From contig CM026391.1 in assembly GCA_014843695.1 (NCBI GenBank), positions 21,322,626 through 21,386,625 of the forward strand: DNA of 64,000 nt. The letters are read 5' to 3'. A model generated the notes under the pieces. The model saw only the letters and a list, made by a program, of their open reading frames with translations, was not told the DNA's origin and made no database searches. The stretch is from Archivesica marissinica (taxonomy: Eukaryota > Mollusca > Bivalvia > Venerida > Vesicomyidae). Positions 44,101-53,267 of the stretch are shown in pieces (the first letter of the stretch is position 1; the number at the start of each line of letters is the position of its first letter). The translations under genes and the position numbers were made by a program.

Positions 44101-47100
44101 TACCTACGTTCTTCGAAGGAAATGCAATAGCGATGTAAATATTGGATGTTAAATTATTTATATTTCAGAATCACACTCGACAGATTTGGATGACACCGTC
44201 AACGATGAGGGTAAATTTTCAGAAACAGTGGGCTTCCAAAATAACATCGTTTGCAATGCAGCAAAAGACGTCAAGTCTGAACATGTAGAAAATTACGTCC
44301 ATATCAATAATGGATTAAATGTTGCTCAAGATGAGAATGTTGCAGTTTGTATTAAAGTCGAACGTGTTGAACAAAACATCGAGGAAAATGATACCATTCC
44401 TGAAGGTTGTGCAACTATCAAGGTTGAACCACTTGATACAGATGCTTCAAATATTGTGGAAGGTGTACTTAAAAAACCAGCAGCAGAAAAATTGAAAGCA
44501 CCAATTTGTTGTGGCGATTGTAAGAGTATTTTCGTTTATCAGAAAAGATTTGATTTGCACAAGGCATACGGTAATGGACAATGCGTGTTTGAGTGCAAAT
44601 TCTGTGACAAGGTATTTTTGTATAGTAAGAAGAGACAGTACGACCATCACATGCGCGCTGTGCATACAAAAGAGTGTCCGTACACATGCGATATATGTGA
44701 AAAAGCATTCGTCACCTCGTATAGGATGGAGGTTCATAAACAACGTGTTCATACAGATATGAAAGGTTTTGCATGCAATTCTTGTGAAAAATCGTACAAG
44801 ACAGCAGGACAACTGAAGCGCCACAAACGGATTCATGATGGAGACAAATCTTTCATCTGTACTGAGTGTGGTAAAGGCTTCTTTGAAAGGAAAAATCGTG
44901 AGCAGCACATCCGTGCAGTGCATACAATGGAGCGTCCATTCACATGTGATGTATGCGAGAAAGGGTTTGTGACATCCGATAAACTAAAAATACACAAACG
45001 TGTTCATACAGGTAAAACATTTTCTATTGTAAGGTGGCATATTGCATTGTGTAAACATACGTTACTTGTAATGTTGGTGGCTACAACACAAATCATGTTA
45101 CATACGTTACTTGTAATGTTGGTGGCTACAACACAAATCATGTTATATACGTTACATTTAATGTTGGTGGCTACAACACAAATCATGTTACATACGTTAC
45201 ATTTAATGTCGGTGGCTACAACACAAATCATGTTATATACGTTACTTTTAATGTTGGTGGCTACAACACAAATCATGTTATATACGTTACTTGTAATGTT
45301 GGTGGCTACAACACAAATCATGTTATATACGTTACTTGTAATGTTGGTGGCTACAACACAAATCATGTTATATACGTTACTTGTAATGTTGGTGGCTACA
45401 ACACAAATCATGTTATATATGTTACTTGTAATGTTGGTGGCTACAACACAAATCATGTTATATACGTTACTTGTAATGTTGGTGGCTACAACACAAATCA
45501 TGTTATATACGTTACTTGTAATGTTGGTGGCTACAACACAAATCATGTTACATACGTTACTTTTAATGTTGGTGGCTACAACACAAATCATGTTATGTAC
45601 GTTACTTTTAATGTTGGTGGCTACAACACAAATCATGTTACATACGTTACTGGTAATGTTGGTGGCTACAACACAAATCATGTTACATACGTTGCTTGTA
45701 ATGTTGGTTGCTACAACACAAATCATGTTACATGCATTATTTTTAATGTTGGTGGCTACAACACAAATCATGTTACATACATTACTTGTAATGTTGGTTG
45801 CTACAACACAAATCATGTTACATACTTTACTTGTAATGTTGGTGGCTACAACACTAATCATGTTATGTACGTTACTTTTAATGTTGGTGACTACAACACA
45901 AATCATGTTACATACGTTACTTGTAATGTTGGTTGCTACAACACAAATCATGTTACATACGTTACTTGTAATGTTGGTTGCTACAACACAAATCATGTTA
46001 CATACGTTACTTGTAATGTTGGTTGCTACAACACAAATCATGTTACATACGTTACTTGTAATGTTGGTGGCTACAACACTAATCATGTTAATTGTTATGT
46101 ACGTTACTTTTAATGTTGGTGGCTACAACACAAATCATGTTACATACGTTACTTGTCATGTTGGTTGCTACAACACAAATCATGTTACATGCATTATTTT
46201 TAATGTTGGTGGCTACAACACAAATCATGTTACATACATTACATTTAATGTTGATGGCTACAACACAAATCATGTTATATACGTTACTTTTAATGTTGGT
46301 GGCTACAACACAAATCATGTTATATACGTTACTTGTAATGTTGGTGGCTACAACACAAATCATGTTATATACGTTACTTGTAATGTTGGTGGCTACAACA
46401 CAAATCATGTTATATACGTTACTTGTAATGTTGGTGGCTACAACACAAATCATGTTATGTACGTTACTTTTAATGTTGGTGGCTACAACACAAATCATGT
46501 TACATACGTTACTTGTAATGTTGGTTGCTACAACACAAATCATGTTACATACGTTACTTGTAATGTTGGTTGCTACAACACAAATCATGTTACATACGTT
46601 ACTTGTAATGTTGGTGGCTACAACACTAATCATGTTATGTACGTTACTTTTAATGTTGGTGGCTACAACACAAATCATGTTACATACGTTACTTGTAATG
46701 TTGGTTGCTACAACACAAATCATGTTACATACGTTACTTGTAATGTTGGTTGCTACAACACAAATCATGTTACATACGTTACTTGTAATGTTGGTTGCTA
46801 CAACACAAATCATGTTACATACGTTACTTGTAATGTTGGTGGCTACAACACTAATCATGTTAATTGTTATGTACGTTACTTTTAATGTTGGTGGCTACAA
46901 CACAAATCATGTTACATACGTTACTTGTAATGTTGGTGGCTACAACACAAATCATGTTATATACGTTACTTGTAATGTTGGTGGCTACAACACAAATCAT
47001 GTTACATACGTTACTTGTAATGTTGGTGGCTACAACACAAATCATGTTATATACGTTACTTGTAATGTTGGTGGCTACAACACAAATCATGTTACATGCA

Positions 47101-48872
47101 TTATTTTTAATGTTGGTGGCTACAACACAAATCATGTTACATACATTACTTTTAATGTTACTGATGCAACACTCATAACGTACATTATGTTTAATGTCAC
47201 TGATAAAACAATCATAATGTACATTATGTTTAATGTCACTGATAAAACAATCATAATATACATTATGTTTAATGTCACTGATGCAACAATCATAATGTAC
47301 ATTATGTTTAATGTTACTGATGCAACAATCATAACGTACATTATGTTTAATGTCACTGATGCAACAATCATAATGTATATTATGTTTAATGTCACTGATA
47401 AAACAATCATAATGTACATTATGTTTAATGTCACTGATAAAACAATCATAATATACATTATGTTTAATGTCACTGATGCAACAATCATAATGTACATTAT
47501 GTTTAATGTCACTGATGCAACAATCATAATATACATTATGTTTAATGTCACCGATGAAACAAACATCATGTAGCATACATTAATTTTAATATCAGAGGAT
47601 ACACCACAAATCATGACTTAGCAAACAGAATGTAACCTACATTACTTTTAATGTCTAATGTAACAAACATGTAACATATGTTATGTTATGTCAGTAACTA
47701 CAACACAAATCATGTAATATAGGGTCACTGACACAATAAACACACAATAAACATCATTTAGCATACACTGATACAAACTCAAATCTTGTACATGTAACAC
47801 ACAGACACATGTATCAAGGGCTATAAAGAAAATTTTGTAATTTAATCTTATTTATTGCTGTCATTTTCATTAAATATATTTTGTTTTGCATGTTTCTTTG
47901 AAATAGGGTTACTCTCTTTATGTATTTTCACATTTTGACAGATAAAAACACATACAAAACAAATGTTTAAACATAAGAGAATTATTCTATCCTATACTTA
48001 AAAAACCGCCCTTCCAAACTTTATTTAACAAAATGTGCAATATCGTCTCAGTACTGTCAATTATCATTTCCGACAAGCGCAGTGGTTAGCTGGCTCGCTT
48101 CTCACCAATGCAACCCTGGTTTGATCCTCGGACCGGGAAGTATGTAAGATGGTACGGTGGTCGCCAGATCGGACAGGTGGGTTTTCTCCAGGTACTCCTA
48201 CACGAATGACCACATTTACACTTTCATCCCCGCCAACGAGAGTGAGTAATATAAGTTGTTAGAACTTGCTTCGCAATCGTTTAACACAGTCTGGATTCTG
48301 AACTGATGTATTACCACGCTCCATAAGTTATTTACTTTGCAGGTGAGAAGCCGTGCGTGTGTGAGGACTGTGGCCACACCTTCTACAGTCGAGGATTGCT
48401 TTCAAATCATCGTAAATATCATCATACCCCGAAGGAGAATGTCGAAACCACGTGCAATCTCTGCAATGCCAGGTTCAGCTGCAAGCGCAATCTCACCTAC
48501 CACATGAACGTCACCCACAGTACCAGCCGAGATTTTCACTGCCACGTATGTCCAAAAAGTTTCAAAACGAATACTTCTCTAACGCGGCATCTCAAATATA
48601 TCCATTCAGACATAAAACGGTTTGCATGCGATTCTTGCGATAAAGCATTTAAGACATCAGCGTCATTGAAGGTGCACAAAATGCGACACCGAGGAGAGCG
48701 ATCGTACGTCTGCACCGAGTGTAACAAAGGTTTCTATGAGAAAGCAAAATTTGAACAACATTATCGTGTTCACACCGGCGAAAAGCCATATCAGTGCCAG
48801 CTCTGTGACTACAGGTGTGCCATCGCCGGTAATCTTAAAAAACACATGAAAACTCATAAATCAAGGACTTGA
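41068..48872 (+). CDS. C2H2 zinc-finger protein, four modelled exons, 522 aa
   Basis: Probable nuclear DNA-binding protein (C2H2 family knowledge; targets unknown). Exons 41068-41164, 42062-42160, 44169-45011 and 48343-48872 join in phase 1 at all junctions with GT..AG borders, giving 1569 coding bases with a TGA stop. Residues 1-66 match no domain I know. An acidic region follows with two IKVE motifs (127-130, 149-152), which fit the SUMO consensus. A degenerate finger lies at about 179-204 and canonical fingers at about 208-231, 239-260, 268-288, 296-317, 325-345, 353-374, 384-405, 413-434, 442-462, 470-490 and 498-518. HTGEKP linkers occur, one rebuilt across the last junction. The start at 41068 is the first ATG of the first modelled exon; an upstream exon is possible because an acceptor precedes it. 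I do not recognise a specific orthologue. Confidence 0.85.
41698..41974. mobile_element. MITE with CAGGGCTCAT termini, copy 3 (inverted)
   Basis: CAGGGCTCATTCTACAGGGT at the left, CTGACCTAGAATGAGCACTG at the right. Interior matches 18029-18303 in reverse orientation. Located in zinc-finger intron 1. Confidence 0.75.
42062..42160 (+). CDS. Zinc-finger gene exon 2 (residues 33-65)
   Basis: 99 bases between ATTTCATAG and ACAGAG|GTATGT. Encodes DVCSVTAESVATQMQEKDD and a GTSKYDNMDYR end. Phase 1 on both sides joins exons 1 and 3 without a stop. No domain recognised. Confidence 0.65.
42219..42452 (-). mobile_element. SINE family B, near full length
   Basis: Minus strand head GTCCGATAAGCGCAGTGGTT, diverged B box, CACCGGGTACTCCGGTTTCC, tail AAACTTGCTTTGCAATCG. 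In zinc-finger intron 2. Confidence 0.82.
42768..43227. mobile_element. TTAA-flanked MITE, copy 3 (inverted)
   Basis: TTAA, then AGCGACACTACATCAGTGAA, to ATGTAATGATGCT and TTAA. Interior order is reversed relative to copy 1. Confidence 0.85.
43441..43511 (-). pseudogene. tRNA-Thr(UGU)-like sequence
   Basis: Minus strand: GCCAGCTAGCTCAGTAGGTA, a perfect TTCGC/GCGAA anticodon stem with a CCTGTAA loop (UGU anticodon), then CCAGGTTTGAACCTCAGG. T stem and acceptor stem have mismatches, so it is probably a pseudogene or a recently retired tRNA. Confidence 0.45.
43570..43820. mobile_element. MITE with TTAACCCTTTCAACCCC termini
   Basis: Left TTAACCCTTTCAACCCCAC, right TTGGGGTTGAAAGGGTTAA (inverted), 251 bp. 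A truncated relative lies at 52209-52380. Confidence 0.88.
44169..45011 (+). CDS. Zinc-finger gene exon 3 (acidic region and fingers 1-6)
   Basis: 843 bases between TATTTCAG|AATCAC and CATACAG|GTAAAA. The acidic N-terminal part with two IKVE motifs is followed by one degenerate (CCGDC..C) and five C2H2 fingers such as YTCDICEKAFVTSYRMEVHK. The frame remains open far past the donor because of the intronic array. Confidence 0.9.
45055..47163. repeat. Minisatellite, 45-bp unit, in last zinc-finger intron
   Basis: About 47 copies of a unit with ACGTTACTTGTAATGTTGG and CTACAACACAAATCATGTTA. A larger repeat of about 770 bp is marked by CATGTTAATTGTTATGTACG at about 46083 and 46853. Three frames stay open because the period is a multiple of three. 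Confidence 0.97.
47150..47570. repeat. Minisatellite, 39-bp unit, related to the 45-bp array
   Basis: About 11 copies with TTTAATGTCACTGATGCAAC and AATCATAATGTACATTATG. The layout (TTTAATGT..CAAC..ATCAT..GTAC) parallels the 45-bp unit, so the two arrays probably share an ancestor. Confidence 0.94.
48070..48282 (+). mobile_element. SINE family B, near full length
   Basis: CGACAAGCGCAGTGGTTAGC head, GGTTTGATCCTCGGACCGGG, GAAGTATGTAAGATGGTACG, then ATATAAGTTGTTAGAACTTG and CTTCGCAATCG tail. Inserted about 60 bp before the exon 4 acceptor. Confidence 0.85.
48343..48872 (+). CDS. Zinc-finger gene exon 4 (last six fingers and stop)
   Basis: Acceptor TTTGCAG|GTGAGAAGCC rebuilds the TGEKP linker with exon 3. 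Six C2H2 fingers follow, e.g. FHCHVCPKSFKTNTSLTRHL and YQCQLCDYRCAIAGNLKKHM, then THKSRT and TGA at 48870-48872. Confidence 0.92.
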
Positions 48873-48892
48873 GCAAATTAATAGTGGAAAAA

Positions 48893-49112
48893 AGGGGCAG
48901 GGTGAGTCAGAAAACGGGCAGGGTGAGTCAGAAAACGGGCAGGGTGAGCCAGAAAACGGGAAAGGGTGTGTCAGAAAACGGGCAGGGTGTGTCAGAAAAC
49001 AGGCAGGATGTGTCCGAAAACGAGCAGGGTATGTCTGAAAACGGGCAGGGTGAGTCAGAAAACGTACAGGGTGTGTCAGAAAACGGGCAGGGTGAGTCAG
49101 AAAAGAAGTAGG
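48893..49112. repeat. Minisatellite, 21-bp unit, just after zinc-finger stop codon
   Basis: About 10 copies of GGGCAGGGTGAGTCAGAAAA plus C, starting about 20 bases past the TGA, so probably transcribed as 3' UTR. The 21-bp period keeps frames open (GQGVSEN). Confidence 0.95.
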
Positions 49113-49403
49113 ATGCATTTTGCTAACTTACGGTGATTGACAGCTAGTTATGCTTGATCAAGGAGGCCGTAGGACATTACATATTGGTGGAAAGGGCAGA
49201 TAAGTTAGCGTTTATAAAGGTCTGCCCGCCGGACGGTGTTGAGGCGTCACAAATTGTTAAAAATGGGTGGGGCTCAAAAGGGGAAGTGTGGGAGCCTTGT
49301 CATTCCGCTCTAGAAAAAAACCTAGATTGAAATCTTGAAATGAAAAAATAAAAATATAATTTGCAAATTTGTCCTAATGGTAACATTATGTGTCATTAGT
49401 AAG

Positions 49404-49480
49404 GTTGGTGCACAAACCACTGGAGCCTGCCCAGGAAAGGTATTGTTAGGTAAACTGCCCGTCGCTCAACTGGGTAACCG
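49404..49480 (+). mobile_element. SINE family C, 3' fragment
   Basis: GGTTGGTGCACAAACCACTG, GGAGCCTGCCCAGGAAAGGT and AACTGCCCGTCGCTCAA match the body of the element at 50588. Confidence 0.65.
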
Positions 49481-50030
49481 GTAGCGAAAAAACATTCCAA
49501 TCCGATAGTGGCCATCTAGTTTTGACCTTATACTTGTGAACATCTGTGTCCATTTAGATGAAACATGGTATGGAGTAAAATAGCTAAGATCCGACCACCA
49601 AAATGGCCATCCTGGTGTATGACCATTTTGAAAAGTATAATTTCAACTTCTTCTTCCGAACTGTCATATTATTTTTTTCGGGTCAGTTTTACTGGCATCT
49701 GGATATCTGGATATCTTAGTAGATGAAAAGTAGATAAAATGTCTGCTGCCAATCAGTGCACGCCCCACCCTCTGCTAGGAAATATTATCCCCCGCCTCCG
49801 CCAACCTCATATACTGTCAAACCTATTAAACAGGAATGTCAAATACTGACTGTTATAGTACCATTGAGAGCCACACATCAATCCTGCTGCTTATACATGT
49901 GAACCACTACGCTAGCTAGACCCCCAATGTATGGCGACGCCTTTCATTTTAACGATCTGTATGGATGAAGAATTGGGATTAAAACAATTAAGATACTGAG
50001 TGTAGAAGTCTGGTAATACAAGTTGACTGC
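49481..50030. other. Nothing recognised
   Basis: No supported gene or repeat between the SINE fragment and the second zinc-finger exon. Confidence 0.5.
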
Positions 50031-50039
50031 GTAACAGAG

Positions 50040-50525
50040 ATGACTGCTAACCGGTTCTGTATGTTACAGATGTTTGACAAGAAGCCACAGTTTAGCTCAG
50101 ACTCTCGTACAGATGACCACGAGTTCTCCGAGACAGACGCGTACAAGCAGCATCTACGGTGCAATGTCTGTGGCAAGACCTTTGCTGATACCAACAAACT
50201 GAAGCGACATGTCTTGGCACATTATGGAAAGAAAGATTTCAAATGCAGCCTCTGTTCTAAGGAGTTCATTGAACGACATAAGCTAACTCGTCACATGTTG
50301 ACGCACACAGGAAAAAGTGAATTTGGTTGCTCCGAGTGCGCTCGATCATTCACTCTGAAACATAATCTCACTATCCACATGAGAATCCATAAAAATATAC
50401 GAGCATTCCAATGTATCGTCTGCGAGCGCACATTTATACAGAAAATAGGTCTGCAGCGCCACCTCAAATCCATGCATAAGGATTATTTACTGGAGCAGTC
50501 ACAGAAATTCGGTGAAACTCTGTGA
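50040..50525 (+). CDS. C2H2 zinc-finger exon, four fingers (161 aa, exon or short gene)
   Basis: The frame runs from ATG 50040 to TGA 50525 and is open upstream to 49992. Four fingers lie at residues about 41-61, 69-89, 97-117 and 125-146, e.g. CNVCGKTFADTNKLKRHVLA and CSECARSFTLKHNLTIHMRI. A plausible acceptor (CTGTATGTTACAG|ATG) begins an exon at 50070 in phase 0. That does not fit the phase-1 donors of the gene upstream, so direct splicing from it is unlikely. It may be a separate gene's last exon, a single-exon gene starting at 50040 or 50070, or a relic of tandem duplication of zinc-finger genes. Confidence 0.75.
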   Translation: MTANRFCMLQMFDKKPQFSSDSRTDDHEFSETDAYKQHLRCNVCGKTFADTNKLKRHVLAHYGKKDFKCSLCSKEFIERHKLTRHMLTHTGKSEFGCSECARSFTLKHNLTIHMRIHKNIRAFQCIVCERTFIQKIGLQRHLKSMHKDYLLEQSQKFGETL

Positions 50526-50587
50526 GTTAGATAGATACAAACAGTTGTCTCTGCATACAGTCAAGCTTGTATTATTAGAGACCAGTC

Positions 50588-50843
50588 CGCCTCCGTGGTC
50601 GAGTGGTTAAGGTCGCTGACTTGTATACCACTGTAACCTATCGTCACTGATGGTCACGGGTTCGAGCCCCGCTCAGACTGTGTCTCATTTATATGAAAAA
50701 GTTGGCAGTTTCTTATGGAGGTTGGTGCACCCAAGTACTGGTTAACCACTGGAGCCTGCACAGGAAAGGTGTTGTTAGGTAAACTGCCCGCCGGCGATAT
50801 AGCCCAAAATGGTGCTGATGCAGGCGTAAAACCCGAAATATAA
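50588..50843 (+). mobile_element. SINE family C, full length
   Basis: Head GCCTCCGTGGTCGAGTGGTT, B box CACGGGTTCGAGCCCCGCTC. The body has TGGCAGTTTCTTATGGAGGT; end GGCGTAAAACCCGAAATATA. Confidence 0.9.
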
Positions 50844-51121
50844 ATAATATATTAGAGACCAACCCAAATGGATGTACAAAATAGCAAGCTCATTGTCTCT
50901 ATGCATAACTGCTCTCTTAATGTAGTATCAGTTGTTTCTTGGCTCCACATACAACCAGTGAGTCTTCCTCGTTTTACAGAATTTCTTCTTTTCTGGTTAA
51001 AATCTTGAAAAAATAATTATTGTTAGATTTGGTCTTAGCTGTTCAGAAAAGATTCTTTTTGTTTTCTTAGGTGGTGTGATTGTCAGTGTTGATAGATTTC
51101 CTCATTTTACTGGTGACATAA

Positions 51122-51368
51122 GCAGTGTTCCCTCTGTCTGAATGTTTGTCTGCTCCACTTCTGTCGCCAATTGAAAAATACTGGAGCCAATTAAAAAAAC
51201 TTGGAGCCAACTAAGAGCCATATAGTTCACAAATAAATATATGAAGCCATATATTTGACAAAACGTGCCAAAAAAATAAAATAAAAACATTTAGAAAAAT
51301 GTTGTGCCAAATCACAAAATGTAGCGCCAATATTTGTTGCAATTGGTGACCGACAGCGGGAACCCTGC
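51122..51368. mobile_element. Foldback element with GCAG.GTTCCC termini
   Basis: Left GCAGTGTTCCCTCTGTCTG, right GACAGCGGGAACCCTGC. Matches the two arms of 16831-17759 joined with little in between. Confidence 0.7.
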
Positions 51369-51530
51369 ATAAGCAATAACCTGTGTTATAGTCGAATAAA
51401 TCATGGTTTAGAGTTCTGACGTGTAGGAATTAACCATGCAGACCGTAGGCTCAGAACGACGGTAAATAAGTGAGACAAATAATAGATCTAAATAAATGAT
51501 ATAATAATGTATAATACCTGTATGTACAAT

Positions 51531-51660
51531 GTACCGTCTCCAAGGCCTAATGACTACCTAGTCGAAGGTTCGAACCTCGTCTGGAGTTCATTTTGATGTT
51601 GCCGTTTGGTGAGCCGCCAGTTAGTTCAAAACTGGTTACGGATTGCAGCCTGGCAATTGT
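51531..51660 (+). mobile_element. tRNA-Arg-like SINE (family F), head partly deleted
   Basis: CCGTCTCCAAGGCCTAATGA, GAAGGTTCGAACCTCGTC, then GTGAGCCGCCAGTTAGTT as at 9861-10025. The same body end appears inverted near 52016-52042. Confidence 0.6.
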
Positions 51661-51714
51661 ACTTACCATGTCGGTGATACCAGTATGTTTCATAATGTCA
51701 TTGCTTATTGTACA

Positions 51715-51950
51715 TCAGAATCGAGTGTCATGTATCACGCGCACAAGACACGCTTATTATACAACAGAATCAAGTGTCATGTATTACACTTATTGTACAG
51801 CAGAATCAAGTGTCATGTATCACATGCACAAGACATGCTTATTGTACACTGTACAGCAGAATCGAGTGTCATGTATCACATGCACAAGACACGCTTATTT
51901 GTACTGCAGAATCGAGTGTCATGTATCACACGCACAAGACACAAAATTTT
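51715..51950. repeat. Tandem repeat, about 55-bp unit
   Basis: Five variable units of AGAATCGAGTGTCATGTATC with ACGCACAAGACACGCTTATT. It sits inside or beside the family F element, whose body end is found inverted on the far side. Confidence 0.85.
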
Positions 51951-52208
51951 ATTTTTTTGGCCCTATGGTCATATAGTAAATAATGTTTACTGTGAATCCG
52001 TAACCAGATTTTAACTAGCTGGCGGCTCATCAAGCGGCATAATCAGTAAACCTTACTTACTATATGACCATAGGGCAAAAACAAAATTTGTGTCTGGTGC
52101 TTGTATGTTTCATATTTTTTGTACCTGAACTTGGCCTCGTGTATATTATTATGCCTCGTAACTCGTGTTGTCATGTACATGAACTGAATGCAATAAAATT
52201 GTTTGTCA

Positions 52209-52380
52209 TTAACCCATTCAACCCCAAGTAACTGATATGGATTGGTGCATGATATTTTTAGACCAATAAATTAATAAGAAAATTATCTTTGGACCAGTTC
52301 ATCAAAATGGGTAATTTTATCTAAAAATAGTAATAATTATTACTGGCAAAAAGTGCAGATCCTGATGAGACGGCTCGTCA
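52209..52380. mobile_element. MITE with TTAACCC termini, truncated by a SINE
   Basis: TTAACCCATTCAACCCCAAG through CTGATGAGACGGCTCGT matches the inverse of 43570-43820, then stops where SINE family B begins. Confidence 0.8.
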
Positions 52381-52514
52381 CAACTTATATTTTCTCCGGT
52401 TTCCTCCCACACGTATGACCACATTTACGCTTTCATCCGCGCCAACGAGAGTGATTAATATAAGTTGTTAGATCTTGCTTCGCAATCGTAGTAAAATAAA
52501 TAAAGTTTAAACTT
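52381..52514 (+). mobile_element. SINE family B, 5'-truncated
   Basis: TTCTCCGGTTTCCTCCCAC, TTTCATCCGCGCCAACGAGA, AGTGATTAATATAAGTTGTT, then GTAAAATAAATAAAG. Head missing, consistent with 5' truncation on insertion. Confidence 0.85.
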
Positions 52515-52729
52515 TATGTGCCCCTACCGTGGGCACAAGTATGACCCCAGGATCATAATATGAGCAAACTTAGTAGAGGTCCACAATTACAGAGATTTGT
52601 GCATTGTTTATGAGAAGAAATTTTTAAGGATTTGCTTGGCAACCAAGATTTTTTCGCCAAATGCTCCACACAAAATTTCATCACATTCGCATGAGTAATA
52701 AATAGAGAAGCGTTTTGACACTGTTGGCA

Positions 52730-52922
52730 CTCTGTGTGTTTTACGTTTATTTATCATCGCTACCGGTTGCTCATATGAGCGACTCCTCCTGAAGAGATTA
52801 GTCATTTTAGATGATAGTGCAATGATACAGGCAGAGACCCATTCCAGAGTCTCCTCTGGTTCTTTTACGTGCACGGTGTAACGCACCGACACTGGACCTT
52901 GGTTTAACATCCCATCTGAAAG
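52730..52922 (-). mobile_element. SINE family D body
   Basis: Minus strand TTTCAGATGGGATGTTAAAC, TCGGTGCGTTACACCGTGCA, CGATGATAAATAAACGTAAA. Head not seen. Confidence 0.72.
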
Positions 52923-53152
52923 ACATGTTGCCACTCATTTGACCCTATAGATAGTGACCAAATTTGTGTAATCTTTTAACGATTATCGTTATGAAATGTC
53001 AGGACGATAATACCAGTGGTTCAGGAGATATTGTTTGAAGCAAAATGTTGACAAGCAGGACGTCCATTTATTGTAGTAAGCTTTTCAAATGGTGACATGT
53101 GCTGCGTGTAGCGACTATAATTAACATGTACATACGTTGATACAGATGGCCT

Positions 53153-53266
53153 GGAGGTTATAACACTTCTCCAATTTCATACTCGGTCTCAAGGTTCTGC
53201 TTGGTTCAGTTAAATGTAGATATCAGACTCAACCAATCATCACTTGAGAACAGTTTTATAACCTCC
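53153..53266. mobile_element. Hairpin MITE, diverged copy
   Basis: GGAGGTTATAACACTTCTCC at the left, ACAGTTTTATAACCTCC at the right, 114 bp. It ends where the 48-bp array begins. Confidence 0.75.
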
Positions 53267-53267
53267 G

